29,022 nucleotides of DNA. Origin: an uncultured Lachnospiraceae bacterium. GTDB lineage: Bacteria; Bacillota; Clostridia; Lachnospirales; Lachnospiraceae. This document shows, in pieces, positions 16,034 through 22,972 of this stretch; position 1 is the first letter of the stretch, and each line of letters begins with the position of its first letter. The notes beneath the pieces are model-generated. The model was not told the origin of the DNA, did not search any database, and saw nothing but the letters and a program-made list of their open reading frames with translations. Where the stretch lies: NCBI GenBank assembly GCA_902783305.1, contig CACZQU010000502.1, positions 1-29,022 of the forward strand. The letters run 5' to 3'. The translations under genes were made by a program, and so were the position numbers.

Positions 16034-17242
16034 TCACCATGAAATCAGAAAGACCGGATTATTCGCCAGGAGAAGATGAAGCTCCCCGGCCTGCCGGGTC
16101 TTAGAGACCGCAATCTGGCAGATCTGCGGGGTTTTCCTTTGTTTCTGCGCCCATGTAAGCGCCGCATGTACCGTTTCCAGGGCGATGGCGCTGACCACTA
16201 CTCTCGCTTCGGGTGCAGCAGCCCGGACGGCATCAAGGATTTCCTCCAGCTTTCCTCCGCTTCCTCCGACAAACACGGCATCCGGCACCGGCAGCTCTTT
16301 CAGCCGGCATGGTGCCTCCCCCTGCACGATGTGCAGATTCCAGGCGCCGAAATGCTCCCGGTTTTTCCGGATCAGCTCACAGGCTTCCGGCTTTCTTTCC
16401 ACCGCCCAGGCCTCCCTTGCCCATAATGCCATTTCCACCGCTACGCTTCCTGTCCCTGCGCCGATATCCCAGCATATGTCCTCCTGCTTCAGGGACAGCT
16501 TCGACAGAACCGCTGCCCGGATCTCCTGCTTGGTCATCGGGATATCTCCCCGGATCCATTCTTCATCCGGGATGCCCGGTGTCCGGTTCCTGGGAAGCAT
16601 ATCTGCCTCAGCTTCAATCAATAAAACATTCAGGGGGGCAAACGCTTCTTTGGCCATCTCCCGGGCTTTACCCTCACGGATTCTTTCCTCAGGACCGGAA
16701 AGAAGCTCGCCGGCTGTCACCCTGCAGTCTCCCAGTCCTGCGTCACTCAGATTCCGGCAGATCTGCGCTGCTTCCTCTCCTCCTCCGGTCAGCATGAAAA
16801 CCGGCTTTCCTGCCGACAAGGCCTTAAGCAGATCGCATTTCCTGCCATGGGCAGAGAGCAGCGTCCAGTCCTGCCAGGATTTTCCCAGTCTCGCGGCAAA
16901 AAGCTGAAGGCTGGAAATTCCGGGAATCACCTCCAGCTGTACCGGCTTCCCGAAACCAGGATCCGGCTCCTTCAAGGCCGCAAGCAGTCCAGCCGCTCCG
17001 GAATAAAAGCCCGTATCCCCGCTGAACAGAACGACAGCGCTTGTACAGCCGGAAGCGTTCAGCTTCTCCTTAATCCGTAAAGGATCGACAAGCACACATT
17101 TCTCTGCCTGACAATCTGTGGGCAGACCCTCCAGAAGCCTTTGGGAACCGATCACCAGCCCGGCATGCTTTACCGCCTCTATGGCACGAGGCACCATCAT
17201 TTCTGTTTCTCCCGGTCCCATCCCGGCCAGTGTAATCTTCAT
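16034..17242 (-). CDS. cbiET: Fused cobalt-precorrin-7 C5-methyltransferase / precorrin-6B C15-methyltransferase-decarboxylase (CbiET)
   Basis: Fusion of the CbiE and CbiT activities, 402 residues. Residues about 1-205 are a tetrapyrrole (class III) methyltransferase: LAGMGPGETEMMVPRA, VLFSGDTGFYSGA, VIPGISSLQLFAARLG. From about 220 the CbiT part begins near GIPDEEWIRGDIPMTKQEIR and contains the SAM site WDIGAGTGSVAVE, then AVFVGGSGGKLEEIL. Together they methylate C-5 and C-15 and decarboxylate the acetate at C-12. This fused order equals CobL of aerobic organisms. The start overlaps the stop of the NEAT-like gene as ATGA, so the unusual secreted protein gene and this pathway enzyme are translationally coupled. 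Confidence 0.95.
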   Translation of the reverse strand: MKITLAGMGPGETEMMVPRAIEAVKHAGLVIGSQRLLEGLPTDCQAEKCVLVDPLRIKEKLNASGCTSAVVLFSGDTGFYSGAAGLLAALKEPDPGFGKPVQLEVIPGISSLQLFAARLGKSWQDWTLLSAHGRKCDLLKALSAGKPVFMLTGGGEEAAQICRNLSDAGLGDCRVTAGELLSGPEERIREGKAREMAKEAFAPLNVLLIEAEADMLPRNRTPGIPDEEWIRGDIPMTKQEIRAAVLSKLSLKQEDICWDIGAGTGSVAVEMALWAREAWAVERKPEACELIRKNREHFGAWNLHIVQGEAPCRLKELPVPDAVFVGGSGGKLEEILDAVRAAAPEARVVVSAIALETVHAALTWAQKQRKTPQICQIAVSKTRQAGELHLLLANNPVFLISW

Positions 17243-19335
17243 GCTTCTCCCTTCACCTTATGGAGAAATACCATTTCTCTTTCCTGCTCTTTTCCGGTAA
17301 ACACTGCTCTCATGTCCAGAACCATATCCGCAATCCCGGCAGCCTGCTGAAACAGATTTTTTCCCACACACCAGACGTTTCCTTCCTTTACCGCCTTAAA
17401 CCGGGAAAGAAGCGGGTTCTTTCCGGTCAGATCGTCAATGGTATGAATCTCACCGTCAATGGTGCTGTTGTAAATCAGAATGTCGGCATCCCTGGCAGCT
17501 TGATAAAAGCTTTCCATTTCCATGCTCATCAGAGAGCCTGTCGTCCCGTCCTCTTTTTCCTCTTCCAGAAAATACGTTCCTCCCGCCATGCGGACCATTT
17601 TCGCGACATAATCGCTTCCGCTTCTCACCTCAGCGTACCCATTCGGACTGAGATAAAAAACCGCAGCTGTTTTTCCCGTGGGCTCTGCCTCCTCCAGGGA
17701 GGATAATTCAGAGACCTTCTTTGAAAAAAAATCTTCTGCCTCCTCCTCTTTTCCGGCAAGCAGTCCATACAGCCGGATCCACTCCAGCCTTCCAAGAGGA
17801 TCCGGCTCGTAGCTGGATCTCTCCACGAGGACCGGAATACCCAATGCTTCGAGACGTTCTCTGGTCTTCGGGCTGTGGTAAATCATCGTGGATTCGATCA
17901 CGAGATCGGGTTTTTCGGTAAGAATCCGTTCATAATCCGGGGTATTGTATTTTCCCACATAGGTAAGGCTCCCTTCCTCAAGCGCCTCTTTTACCGGCTC
18001 GAGGCTCCAGTCTTCGGCCTTGGTACTGGTCATTTTCACCAGATCCAGCGCGTCCAGATTCCGGAAAAAATCCATGGCGGAGGAGGCGGCAAGGTAAATG
18101 CTGCCGACCGGCTGTTGAAGCACCACGACGTCTTCTTCCAGACCGGCAGGAGGCTGAGCTCCTTCAGGCAGGAGAAGATAGCGGTCTGTCTCACCGATCG
18201 TGATCCAGCATAAACCATCCTCCTCTTTCTCCATCTGAAACTGCGTCGCATAGAGCAGGTTCACCCTGTCTGCCTGGTCATTTTGTTTAGGGAAGCAGGA
18301 AGACTCTTCCACAGCCTTCTCCCTGCTGCCATCTGAGGATTGAGCGCTTTGGTCATTTTTCTGAGCGGGATTCTCCTCCTGCCCATTTTCTTCAGAGCCG
18401 GGATCCTCTGCGAAATTATCCTCTGCAGAATCCTTTTCCGGAGCAACGGAAAATTCCCCCTCCTGTTGAAGGGAGGAGGAATCAAAATACAGGGTGTATT
18501 CTATTTCGTGAGGAACGCTCATTGCCGTCGTATCCGCCAGCACCGAAAGCGGGCAGTCAAATCCGCTTACCGGAATCAGAAACGTGGAATTTCCGTCCTG
18601 ATTCACCGGATCGAAGCGGGTGCCGTCCACCTTCATGTAATCATAACGTGAACTGCTCCATTCTATGCGGGCAAAAGCCTTCCCGTCCTTTACCGTCAGG
18701 CTGGCCGGAGTCGCGACGCCGGCTCTCCCGGAGCCTCCCTCCAGTGAAACCTCGACACGGTAATCCCCGTCTGCCAGTCCCAGGCTTTGTACCGTAACGA
18801 CCTTCTTTTCCCGGAAAGCCCCGGCAGGCAGGGACGAGGAGCGGAAAACCAGGAGACGGTCATACCACATCTCCTTCCTGCGGCTGTATGCCGCACAGGA
18901 AACCGCCTGGTCCAGCGCCTCCACCGGAATCCGGAAAATGCCGTTGCCCTCCGGACTTTTCTCCGGGCTGATCCACTCCGATCCGGAAGCATGAGCCGCT
19001 TCCTCACCGGTTCCCATAAACAGATACGCGAAGGAATCGCTCCCCATCCTCAGCTCAGCCTGCATCGTTCCGTTTTCCACAGTCAGCGTACAACCGTCTA
19101 TCCGGAACATCGAAGAATTGCTGTCAACCGTAATCTCATAGCTTCCTTCCTGCAGATCCTCAGCTTTGACCGGTAAAAGTCCCTCCAGATCCAGCTCGAC
19201 GCCCGGTGCCATGTCAGAAGCCTCTGCCACCCTGGAGGACGCCTCCTTTTCCCCTGCAGAGGTGTATCCTGCTTCCGTCAGGAGCGCACCAGTCAGTACT
19301 GCGGCTGCAAGGCAAAGCGTCAATCGGTTTCTCAT
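17239..19335 (-). CDS. Secreted protein with two NEAT-like domains and a metal/porphyrinoid-type substrate-binding domain
   Basis: About 698 residues. A signal peptide MRNRLTLCLAAAVLTGALLT leads to two related beta-rich domains, about 60-170 and 178-288. Each has the NEAT-type pattern: xGSYEITV or DGDYRVEVSL, then LTVKDGKAFARI, a KVDG turn, an FRIPVEALD or FLIPVSGFD strand, and a closing YDRLLVF or EYTLYFDSSSL. An acidic Gln/Asn/Glu/Ser linker follows (about 290-358). A helical-backbone periplasmic-binding domain (about 359-680) contains DLVIESTMIYHSPKTRERLE, GIPVLVERSSYEPDPLGRLEWI and the C-terminal GKNPLLSRFKAVKEGNVW. That is the BtuF/FhuD/FepB type, which binds cobalamin, haem or siderophores. 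There is no lipobox, LPXTG or C-terminal helix, so it may be released. The start at 19335 has GGAGG 6 nt upstream. No ABC permease or ATPase lies beside it. The ligand is inferred only. Confidence 0.8.
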   Translation of the reverse strand: MRNRLTLCLAAAVLTGALLTEAGYTSAGEKEASSRVAEASDMAPGVELDLEGLLPVKAEDLQEGSYEITVDSNSSMFRIDGCTLTVENGTMQAELRMGSDSFAYLFMGTGEEAAHASGSEWISPEKSPEGNGIFRIPVEALDQAVSCAAYSRRKEMWYDRLLVFRSSSLPAGAFREKKVVTVQSLGLADGDYRVEVSLEGGSGRAGVATPASLTVKDGKAFARIEWSSSRYDYMKVDGTRFDPVNQDGNSTFLIPVSGFDCPLSVLADTTAMSVPHEIEYTLYFDSSSLQQEGEFSVAPEKDSAEDNFAEDPGSEENGQEENPAQKNDQSAQSSDGSREKAVEESSCFPKQNDQADRVNLLYATQFQMEKEEDGLCWITIGETDRYLLLPEGAQPPAGLEEDVVVLQQPVGSIYLAASSAMDFFRNLDALDLVKMTSTKAEDWSLEPVKEALEEGSLTYVGKYNTPDYERILTEKPDLVIESTMIYHSPKTRERLEALGIPVLVERSSYEPDPLGRLEWIRLYGLLAGKEEEAEDFFSKKVSELSSLEEAEPTGKTAAVFYLSPNGYAEVRSGSDYVAKMVRMAGGTYFLEEEKEDGTTGSLMSMEMESFYQAARDADILIYNSTIDGEIHTIDDLTGKNPLLSRFKAVKEGNVWCVGKNLFQQAAGIADMVLDMRAVFTGKEQEREMVFLHKVKGEA

Positions 19336-19367
19336 CCTTCTCCTCCCATCGTCCATACCTTTCCGTA

Positions 19368-20309
19368 TCATTCCGCCAGACTGTCAATTGCCGCCTGCGC
19401 ATGCTCCACATAGAGCTTCCGGACCGGCTCCATCTCTCCCAGCCCTTTCAGCACCGGAATCACTTCATAGCCCTCCGCCTCAAATATGCTCTTCCAGGAG
19501 TCTTCATCCTCTCCCGCCATATCATTATTGGCGTGGTCTCCGGCAACCACCATCAGCGGTTCAAGCACGACGCGGGTATATTCTCCCTCCTTCACCAACG
19601 CAAGAACATCCTCCAGGGCAGGCTCCGCTTCCACTGTGCCGATGTAATAATGCTCATATTCATCGCGGAAGAGCTCCTGGAGCTTTGCGTAAATACCATT
19701 GGAATCCGCCTGAGTTCCATGTCCCATAAACACGATCGCCGTACTGCCGTCATTATATTCCGCTGCCGCATCCGTCACCGCCTGCGCCACCCGGGCAAAA
19801 TCTTCCTCGTCCGAAAGCAGAGGTTCTCCGACAGCAACCCGTTCAAAGGCATCCGAAAACTCCGCCACCTCATCCACCAGATCATGGTATTCATATCCAT
19901 CCATCAGGTGGGTCGGCTGTACGACCAGCTGCCTTACTCCGTTGTCCGCCGCCCTCTCCAGGGCTTCCTTCACATTGTCAATAATCTCTCCATCTCTGTC
20001 CTTTACATGATCGATAATGATCTGGCTGGTAAAGGCACGCCTTATGCTCCAGTCCGCAAACGCCTCCTCCAGCTCCTCTTCGATCGCGCCGATGGTCAGA
20101 CGGCGGCTGTCATTGTAGCTTGTTCCGAAGCTGACGACCAGCAGCTCCTTCTCCCCGATTCCGTCTTCATTACGGGGATCGTCCAGAGAAGCGTCACCTG
20201 TCTCCTGGTTTTCTTCTTCCTGCGCGGCAAATGCGGGGGATGCCCCTTTCATAAATCCTGCCGCCAAAAAAACAGTCACAGCCAAAGCCCATAAACAGAT
20301 ATTTTTCAT
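19368..20309 (-). CDS. cbiK: Exported CbiK-type sirohydrochlorin cobaltochelatase
   Basis: About 313 residues of the class II anaerobic cobalt chelatase family. The mature part starts near LLVVSFGTSYNDSR (about 57-70) and has FTSQIIIDHVK, QPTHLMDGYEYHD, FMGHGTQADSN (His197) and the C-terminal VVAGDHANNDMAGEDEDSWK (His259). These are the two metal-liganding His positions of CbiK. An obvious Sec signal peptide (MKNICLWALAVTVFLAAGFM, then ASPAFA with an AxA cleavage site) means the enzyme is exported. That is odd, because sirohydrochlorin is made in the cytoplasm. Exported CbiK forms are known (CbiK-P of Desulfovibrio, reported to bind haem). The start at 20309 has AAAGGAG 8 nt upstream; the open frame extends to 20492 without family resemblance. 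It is the first gene of the operon. Confidence 0.9.
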   Translation of the reverse strand: MKNICLWALAVTVFLAAGFMKGASPAFAAQEEENQETGDASLDDPRNEDGIGEKELLVVSFGTSYNDSRRLTIGAIEEELEEAFADWSIRRAFTSQIIIDHVKDRDGEIIDNVKEALERAADNGVRQLVVQPTHLMDGYEYHDLVDEVAEFSDAFERVAVGEPLLSDEEDFARVAQAVTDAAAEYNDGSTAIVFMGHGTQADSNGIYAKLQELFRDEYEHYYIGTVEAEPALEDVLALVKEGEYTRVVLEPLMVVAGDHANNDMAGEDEDSWKSIFEAEGYEVIPVLKGLGEMEPVRKLYVEHAQAAIDSLAE

Positions 20310-20468
20310 GTCAGTCTCCTTTTCATGGTTTTTCGTTACGATGTTCAGCCCTGCGCAGCAAGTCGGAAAAGCGCGGAAAGCGCGGATTTCAAATGATGAA
20401 AGATAAAGAGCTGAATCGCAGCTGTTTTTCTCCGTCAGTCCTGGATTCAGGCAAGAAAAGCAAAAGAG

Positions 20469-20503
20469 CGGTTCTCTGACTGACAAAGTCAATCAAAGAA
20501 CCG
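20469..20503. repeat. Strong imperfect hairpin in the cbiK leader (REP-like)
   Basis: A 16-bp stem (14 Watson-Crick pairs) with a 3-nt loop: CGGTTCTCTGACTGAC / GTCAATCAAAGAACCG on the plus strand. The two mismatches become G-U pairs on the minus strand, so the RNA of the cbiK leader would fold better. The flanking GGGACGGTTCTTTGATTG resembles intergenic palindromes I remember from other Clostridia, but I cannot verify that here. It has no proper T-run, so it is not a clean terminator. It lies about 160 nt upstream of the cbiK start and within the transcript predicted from 20563-20591. Other than this hairpin the 250-nt leader shows no cobalamin riboswitch core. Confidence 0.6.
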
Positions 20504-20562
20504 TCCCTTAAAATGACTATACCGTATCCTGATTAACCCTGACTGAACTATAGCCGCCAGTC

Positions 20563-20591
20563 AGTATACCACCATTTTCTCCTCAGGACAA
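20563..20591 (-). promoter_or_regulatory. Sigma-A-type promoter of the cobalamin operon
   Basis: Minus-strand TTGTCC (-35, 20586-20591), exactly 17 bp, then TATACT (-10, 20563-20568). Transcription would start near 20556, giving a leader of about 250 nt before cbiK. Just downstream, CTGACTG and CAGTCAG form a 7-bp inverted repeat with a 12-nt loop (20540-20565), which overlaps the -10 and could be an operator. Confidence 0.6.
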
Positions 20592-20596
20592 GGTTT

Positions 20597-21370
20597 CTAC
20601 AAGGAAAAATCCCTGCGTCTCTTTCCTCTTTTCCTCCGGAAATTCATCAGAAATGCCACTCCCTGCGAATCTCCTTCCCCCGTGAGATCATCCAGAATCT
20701 GGTCAAAATTGGTTTCCAGATAAGCTTCATAGGTATGTCTGGCCTCTGTGGACAGTCCGTAGGGAAACCTCAGTCTCGCGCTCACCAGAGCACCCAGAAA
20801 TCTTCTGTTTTCCTGTCCCAGAGCATAGGGAAACCGATTATCATATTCGGAAAACTGCAGTTTTCTGGACACAAAGCAGTTCCGGTACAGCAGTCCGCTC
20901 CCGTGGGTATGGGATTCGATAATCCGGGCAGGGGTATTTTCAACTCCTTCTTCATAAAACTCAGGAAACCAGAGAACCGCTGTTTCCAGTCCTGCGCGGT
21001 ATTCGACCATCAGCTCCTCCGGAACCTCCATCAGAACATCTCTGAGCCCGGAAATCTCTTCCCCCTCAAAGTCGATTCCGATTCTGCGGATCCGATGGCA
21101 GCCGGTAAAAGCGCCGGCTCCAAAATCCATAAGACCGTTCCAGAAATGAAATTCTTCCAGGGCATTGCACTGATACAGGGCGTATTTCCCCATTTTCCTT
21201 ACGGTAGACGGCAGAGAAAGGGCCGTAATCTTCGAACCGGCAAAGGCATAATCCCCGATCTGCGTTACCGCACGCCCTGCGATCGCAGAAGGTACCTCCA
21301 CCCTTCCTTCCCGGATCCCGCAGCCGGTGATCCGGAGCCCGCCATCCCGGGTTAATTCATACTCAACCAT
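20597..21370 (-). CDS. BspA-type leucine-rich-repeat protein
   Basis: About 257 residues, no signal peptide or membrane segment, so probably cytoplasmic. Residues about 25-100 carry LRR_5 (BspA/TpLRR) repeats: VPSAIAGRAVTQIGDYAFAG, then ITALSLPSTVRKMGKYALYQ, then a degenerate LEEFHFWNGLMDFGAGAFTG. The remaining 150 residues contain RKLQFSEYDNRFPYALGQE and LDDLTGEGDSQGVAFLMNF and end in a basic FRRKRGKRRRDFSL tail. I recognise no catalytic motif there. The ATG at 21370 is chosen over an in-frame start at 21442 because the latter would begin inside the repeat at 21431-21492. It lies divergent to the VWA and MoxR genes and may form a functional group with them; that is inference. Its role is unknown. 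Confidence 0.75.
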   Translation of the reverse strand: MVEYELTRDGGLRITGCGIREGRVEVPSAIAGRAVTQIGDYAFAGSKITALSLPSTVRKMGKYALYQCNALEEFHFWNGLMDFGAGAFTGCHRIRRIGIDFEGEEISGLRDVLMEVPEELMVEYRAGLETAVLWFPEFYEEGVENTPARIIESHTHGSGLLYRNCFVSRKLQFSEYDNRFPYALGQENRRFLGALVSARLRFPYGLSTEARHTYEAYLETNFDQILDDLTGEGDSQGVAFLMNFRRKRGKRRRDFSL

Positions 21371-21430
21371 TTTCCCTGTTTTTTCTCCTGTATAAGTGAA
21401 ACTTATCGTAACCGAAGTAAACAAATGCGC

Positions 21431-21492
21431 GTTATTATTCACGGTCTAACCTTCCCCGCGCGTGGCCTTACGGTTAATCCGTAAGTAGTAAC
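21431..21492. repeat. Palindrome-ended dispersed repeat, copy B (62 bp, inverted relative to copy A)
   Basis: Begins GTTATTATTCACGG and ends CCGTAAGTAGTAAC, an imperfect 14-bp terminal inverted repeat (11 of 14). The reverse complement aligns end to end with 1459-1519. Inside is TTACGG-ATTAA-CCGTAA, a perfect 6-bp stem hairpin, in the reverse orientation. ACAAATGCG occurs immediately on both sides (21421-21429 and 21491-21499, sharing the terminal AC of the element), as expected for a target-site duplication of about 7-9 bp. It sits in the divergent gap between the LRR gene and the VWA gene. Confidence 0.8.
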
Positions 21493-21552
21493 AAATGCGT
21501 AGTACTATAATGATATCTCCATTCCAAAGGCATAGCCTGAAATCACGAATTG

Positions 21553-21561
21553 TGCTATACT
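21553..21561 (+). promoter_or_regulatory. Extended -10 promoter for the VWA-MoxR pair
   Basis: TGCTATACT is an extended -10 (TGN then TATACT), about 32 bp before the start at 21593. No good -35 is visible 17 bp upstream (TAGCCT). A second TATAAT at 21506-21511 lies just outside repeat copy B and could be an alternative. Confidence 0.4.
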
Positions 21562-21592
21562 GTTTTCAGTTAAGAAACGGAGGATGAACGCC

Positions 21593-22921
21593 ATGAAAAA
21601 CGCCATTTTCCGGGAAAAGGAGCAGCGTCTGGAGCTCGAGGAGCTGGCGGGAGATATTCTTTCCCATTCCCGCAACGAGCTCTACCTGTCCCTGCGTTTC
21701 TGCGACAGGGCACTTTCCCGTCTGAGGTTTGCTCCCCATGCGGAGCTGTCTCCTGCCGGAACCGACGGGCTGTTCCTGTTCTACCGGACCGATGAGCTGA
21801 TCCGTCTTTTTTACGCGGATCCCCGGTACGTCAACCGGGTCTATCTGCATCTGATCATGCATTGCCTCTTTGAACATCTCTTCACGGATCCACCGTCCGG
21901 TGTTGACCCGGCCATCTGGAAGAGAAAATGGAACCTGGCTTGCGATATCACGTCGGAGTTTCTGCTGGACGGTTTATATCTTCCCTGCCTTCACCACAGA
22001 AAAAGCGCCCTGCGCTTAAGTTTCTTCCAGGAGCTGACAAAAACCGGCATGATCGTCACTGCCCAGAATGTCTTTGGCCGGCTTTCCGATCCTGAGGCAG
22101 ATCCGGAAAGCTTTTCGGCACTGGAGAGGGAGTTTCATGCCGACGATCACCGACTGTGGTATACCCCCTCCTCTGCGCGGCAGCAGACGCGGACACTCTG
22201 GAAGGATATCCGGGAAAGGATGCAGACCGAACTGGAAACCTTCTCCAAAGAAGCCGCGTCCCTCGCCCCGGCCTTAAGCACACAGATCCGGACAGCAAAC
22301 CGGAGGCGCTACGATTACCGCAGGTTTCTCCGGCGGTTCTGCGTCCTCCGGGAGGAAATGCAGGTCGACCCGGATTCCTTCGATTACATCTACTACCATT
22401 ATGGTCTGGAGCACTATCACAATATGCCTCTTATTGAACCTTTGGAAACGAAGGAGGTCTATCGGATCGAGGAATTCGTCCTGGTCATCGACACATCCAT
22501 GTCCTGTGACGGAAGACTGGTCAATCGTTTCCTGGAAGAGACCTGGGCTGTTCTTTCGGAATCGGAAACCTACTCCCGCAGGTTTCATATCCGGATCCTT
22601 CAATGTGATGAAAAAGTCCGGCAGGATACCCTGATCACCAGTCAGGAGGAACTGCGCTCCTATCAGAAAGCCTTTACCGTCACCGGCAGAGGCGGAACGG
22701 ACTTCCGCCCGGCCTTCGCCTATGTCAACAGTCTTGCCGCAAAAGGAGTCTTCCATCATCTGCGCGGACTGTTGTATTTCACCGACGGGTATGGGATCTA
22801 CCCTGTAAAGCGTCCTCGTTACGACACAGCCTTTATCTTCCTGAAGGAGGACTACCGGGACACGGACGTCCCGCCCTGGGCCATCAAGCTGATCCTGGAT
22901 CCGGCCAATCCATCCCTTTGA
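21593..22921 (+). CDS. DUF2201-type VWA-like putative metallopeptidase-related protein
   Basis: About 442 residues, cytoplasmic by sequence. The N-terminal half contains YVNRVYLHLIMHCLFEHLF, shaped like an HxxxEH-type zinc-site helix (HLIMHCLFEH), and a NLACDITSEFLLDG segment, as in the DUF2201 'predicted metal-dependent peptidase' group. The C-terminal half is a VWA-like fold: VLVIDTSMSCDG with a MIDAS-like DTSMS (residues about 300-304), GRGGTDFRPAFAYVN and LLYFTDGYGIYP. Such proteins pair with MoxR-type AAA+ ATPases, and one follows directly here. The start at 21593 gives GGAGG with 9-nt spacing; the earlier ATG at 21584 abuts the GGAGG. Whether it is proteolytically active is unknown. Confidence 0.82.
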   Translation: MKNAIFREKEQRLELEELAGDILSHSRNELYLSLRFCDRALSRLRFAPHAELSPAGTDGLFLFYRTDELIRLFYADPRYVNRVYLHLIMHCLFEHLFTDPPSGVDPAIWKRKWNLACDITSEFLLDGLYLPCLHHRKSALRLSFFQELTKTGMIVTAQNVFGRLSDPEADPESFSALEREFHADDHRLWYTPSSARQQTRTLWKDIRERMQTELETFSKEAASLAPALSTQIRTANRRRYDYRRFLRRFCVLREEMQVDPDSFDYIYYHYGLEHYHNMPLIEPLETKEVYRIEEFVLVIDTSMSCDGRLVNRFLEETWAVLSESETYSRRFHIRILQCDEKVRQDTLITSQEELRSYQKAFTVTGRGGTDFRPAFAYVNSLAAKGVFHHLRGLLYFTDGYGIYPVKRPRYDTAFIFLKEDYRDTDVPPWAIKLILDPANPSL

Positions 22922-22972
22922 AGGATGCGGTTTGGGCCCTATCCATCTCATCCCCTTGAAGGAGAGTACTTT

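Noticed and set aside
19336..19371. Earlier start of the NEAT-like gene at 19371, overlapping the cbiK stop as ATGA
   Set aside because: The ATG at 19335 has GGAGG at proper spacing and opens directly into a signal peptide. The longer form would add a charged stretch before it.
20310..20562. Cobalamin riboswitch upstream of cbiK
   Set aside because: No GCCACTG or B12-box-like CAGGAGACCTGCC core on the minus strand. Only a hairpin and inverted repeats are visible.
21371..21442. Longer N-terminus of the LRR protein from 21442
   Set aside because: It would start inside the dispersed repeat and adds an unrelated stretch; the ATG at 21370 has an AGGG close upstream and begins a compact domain.
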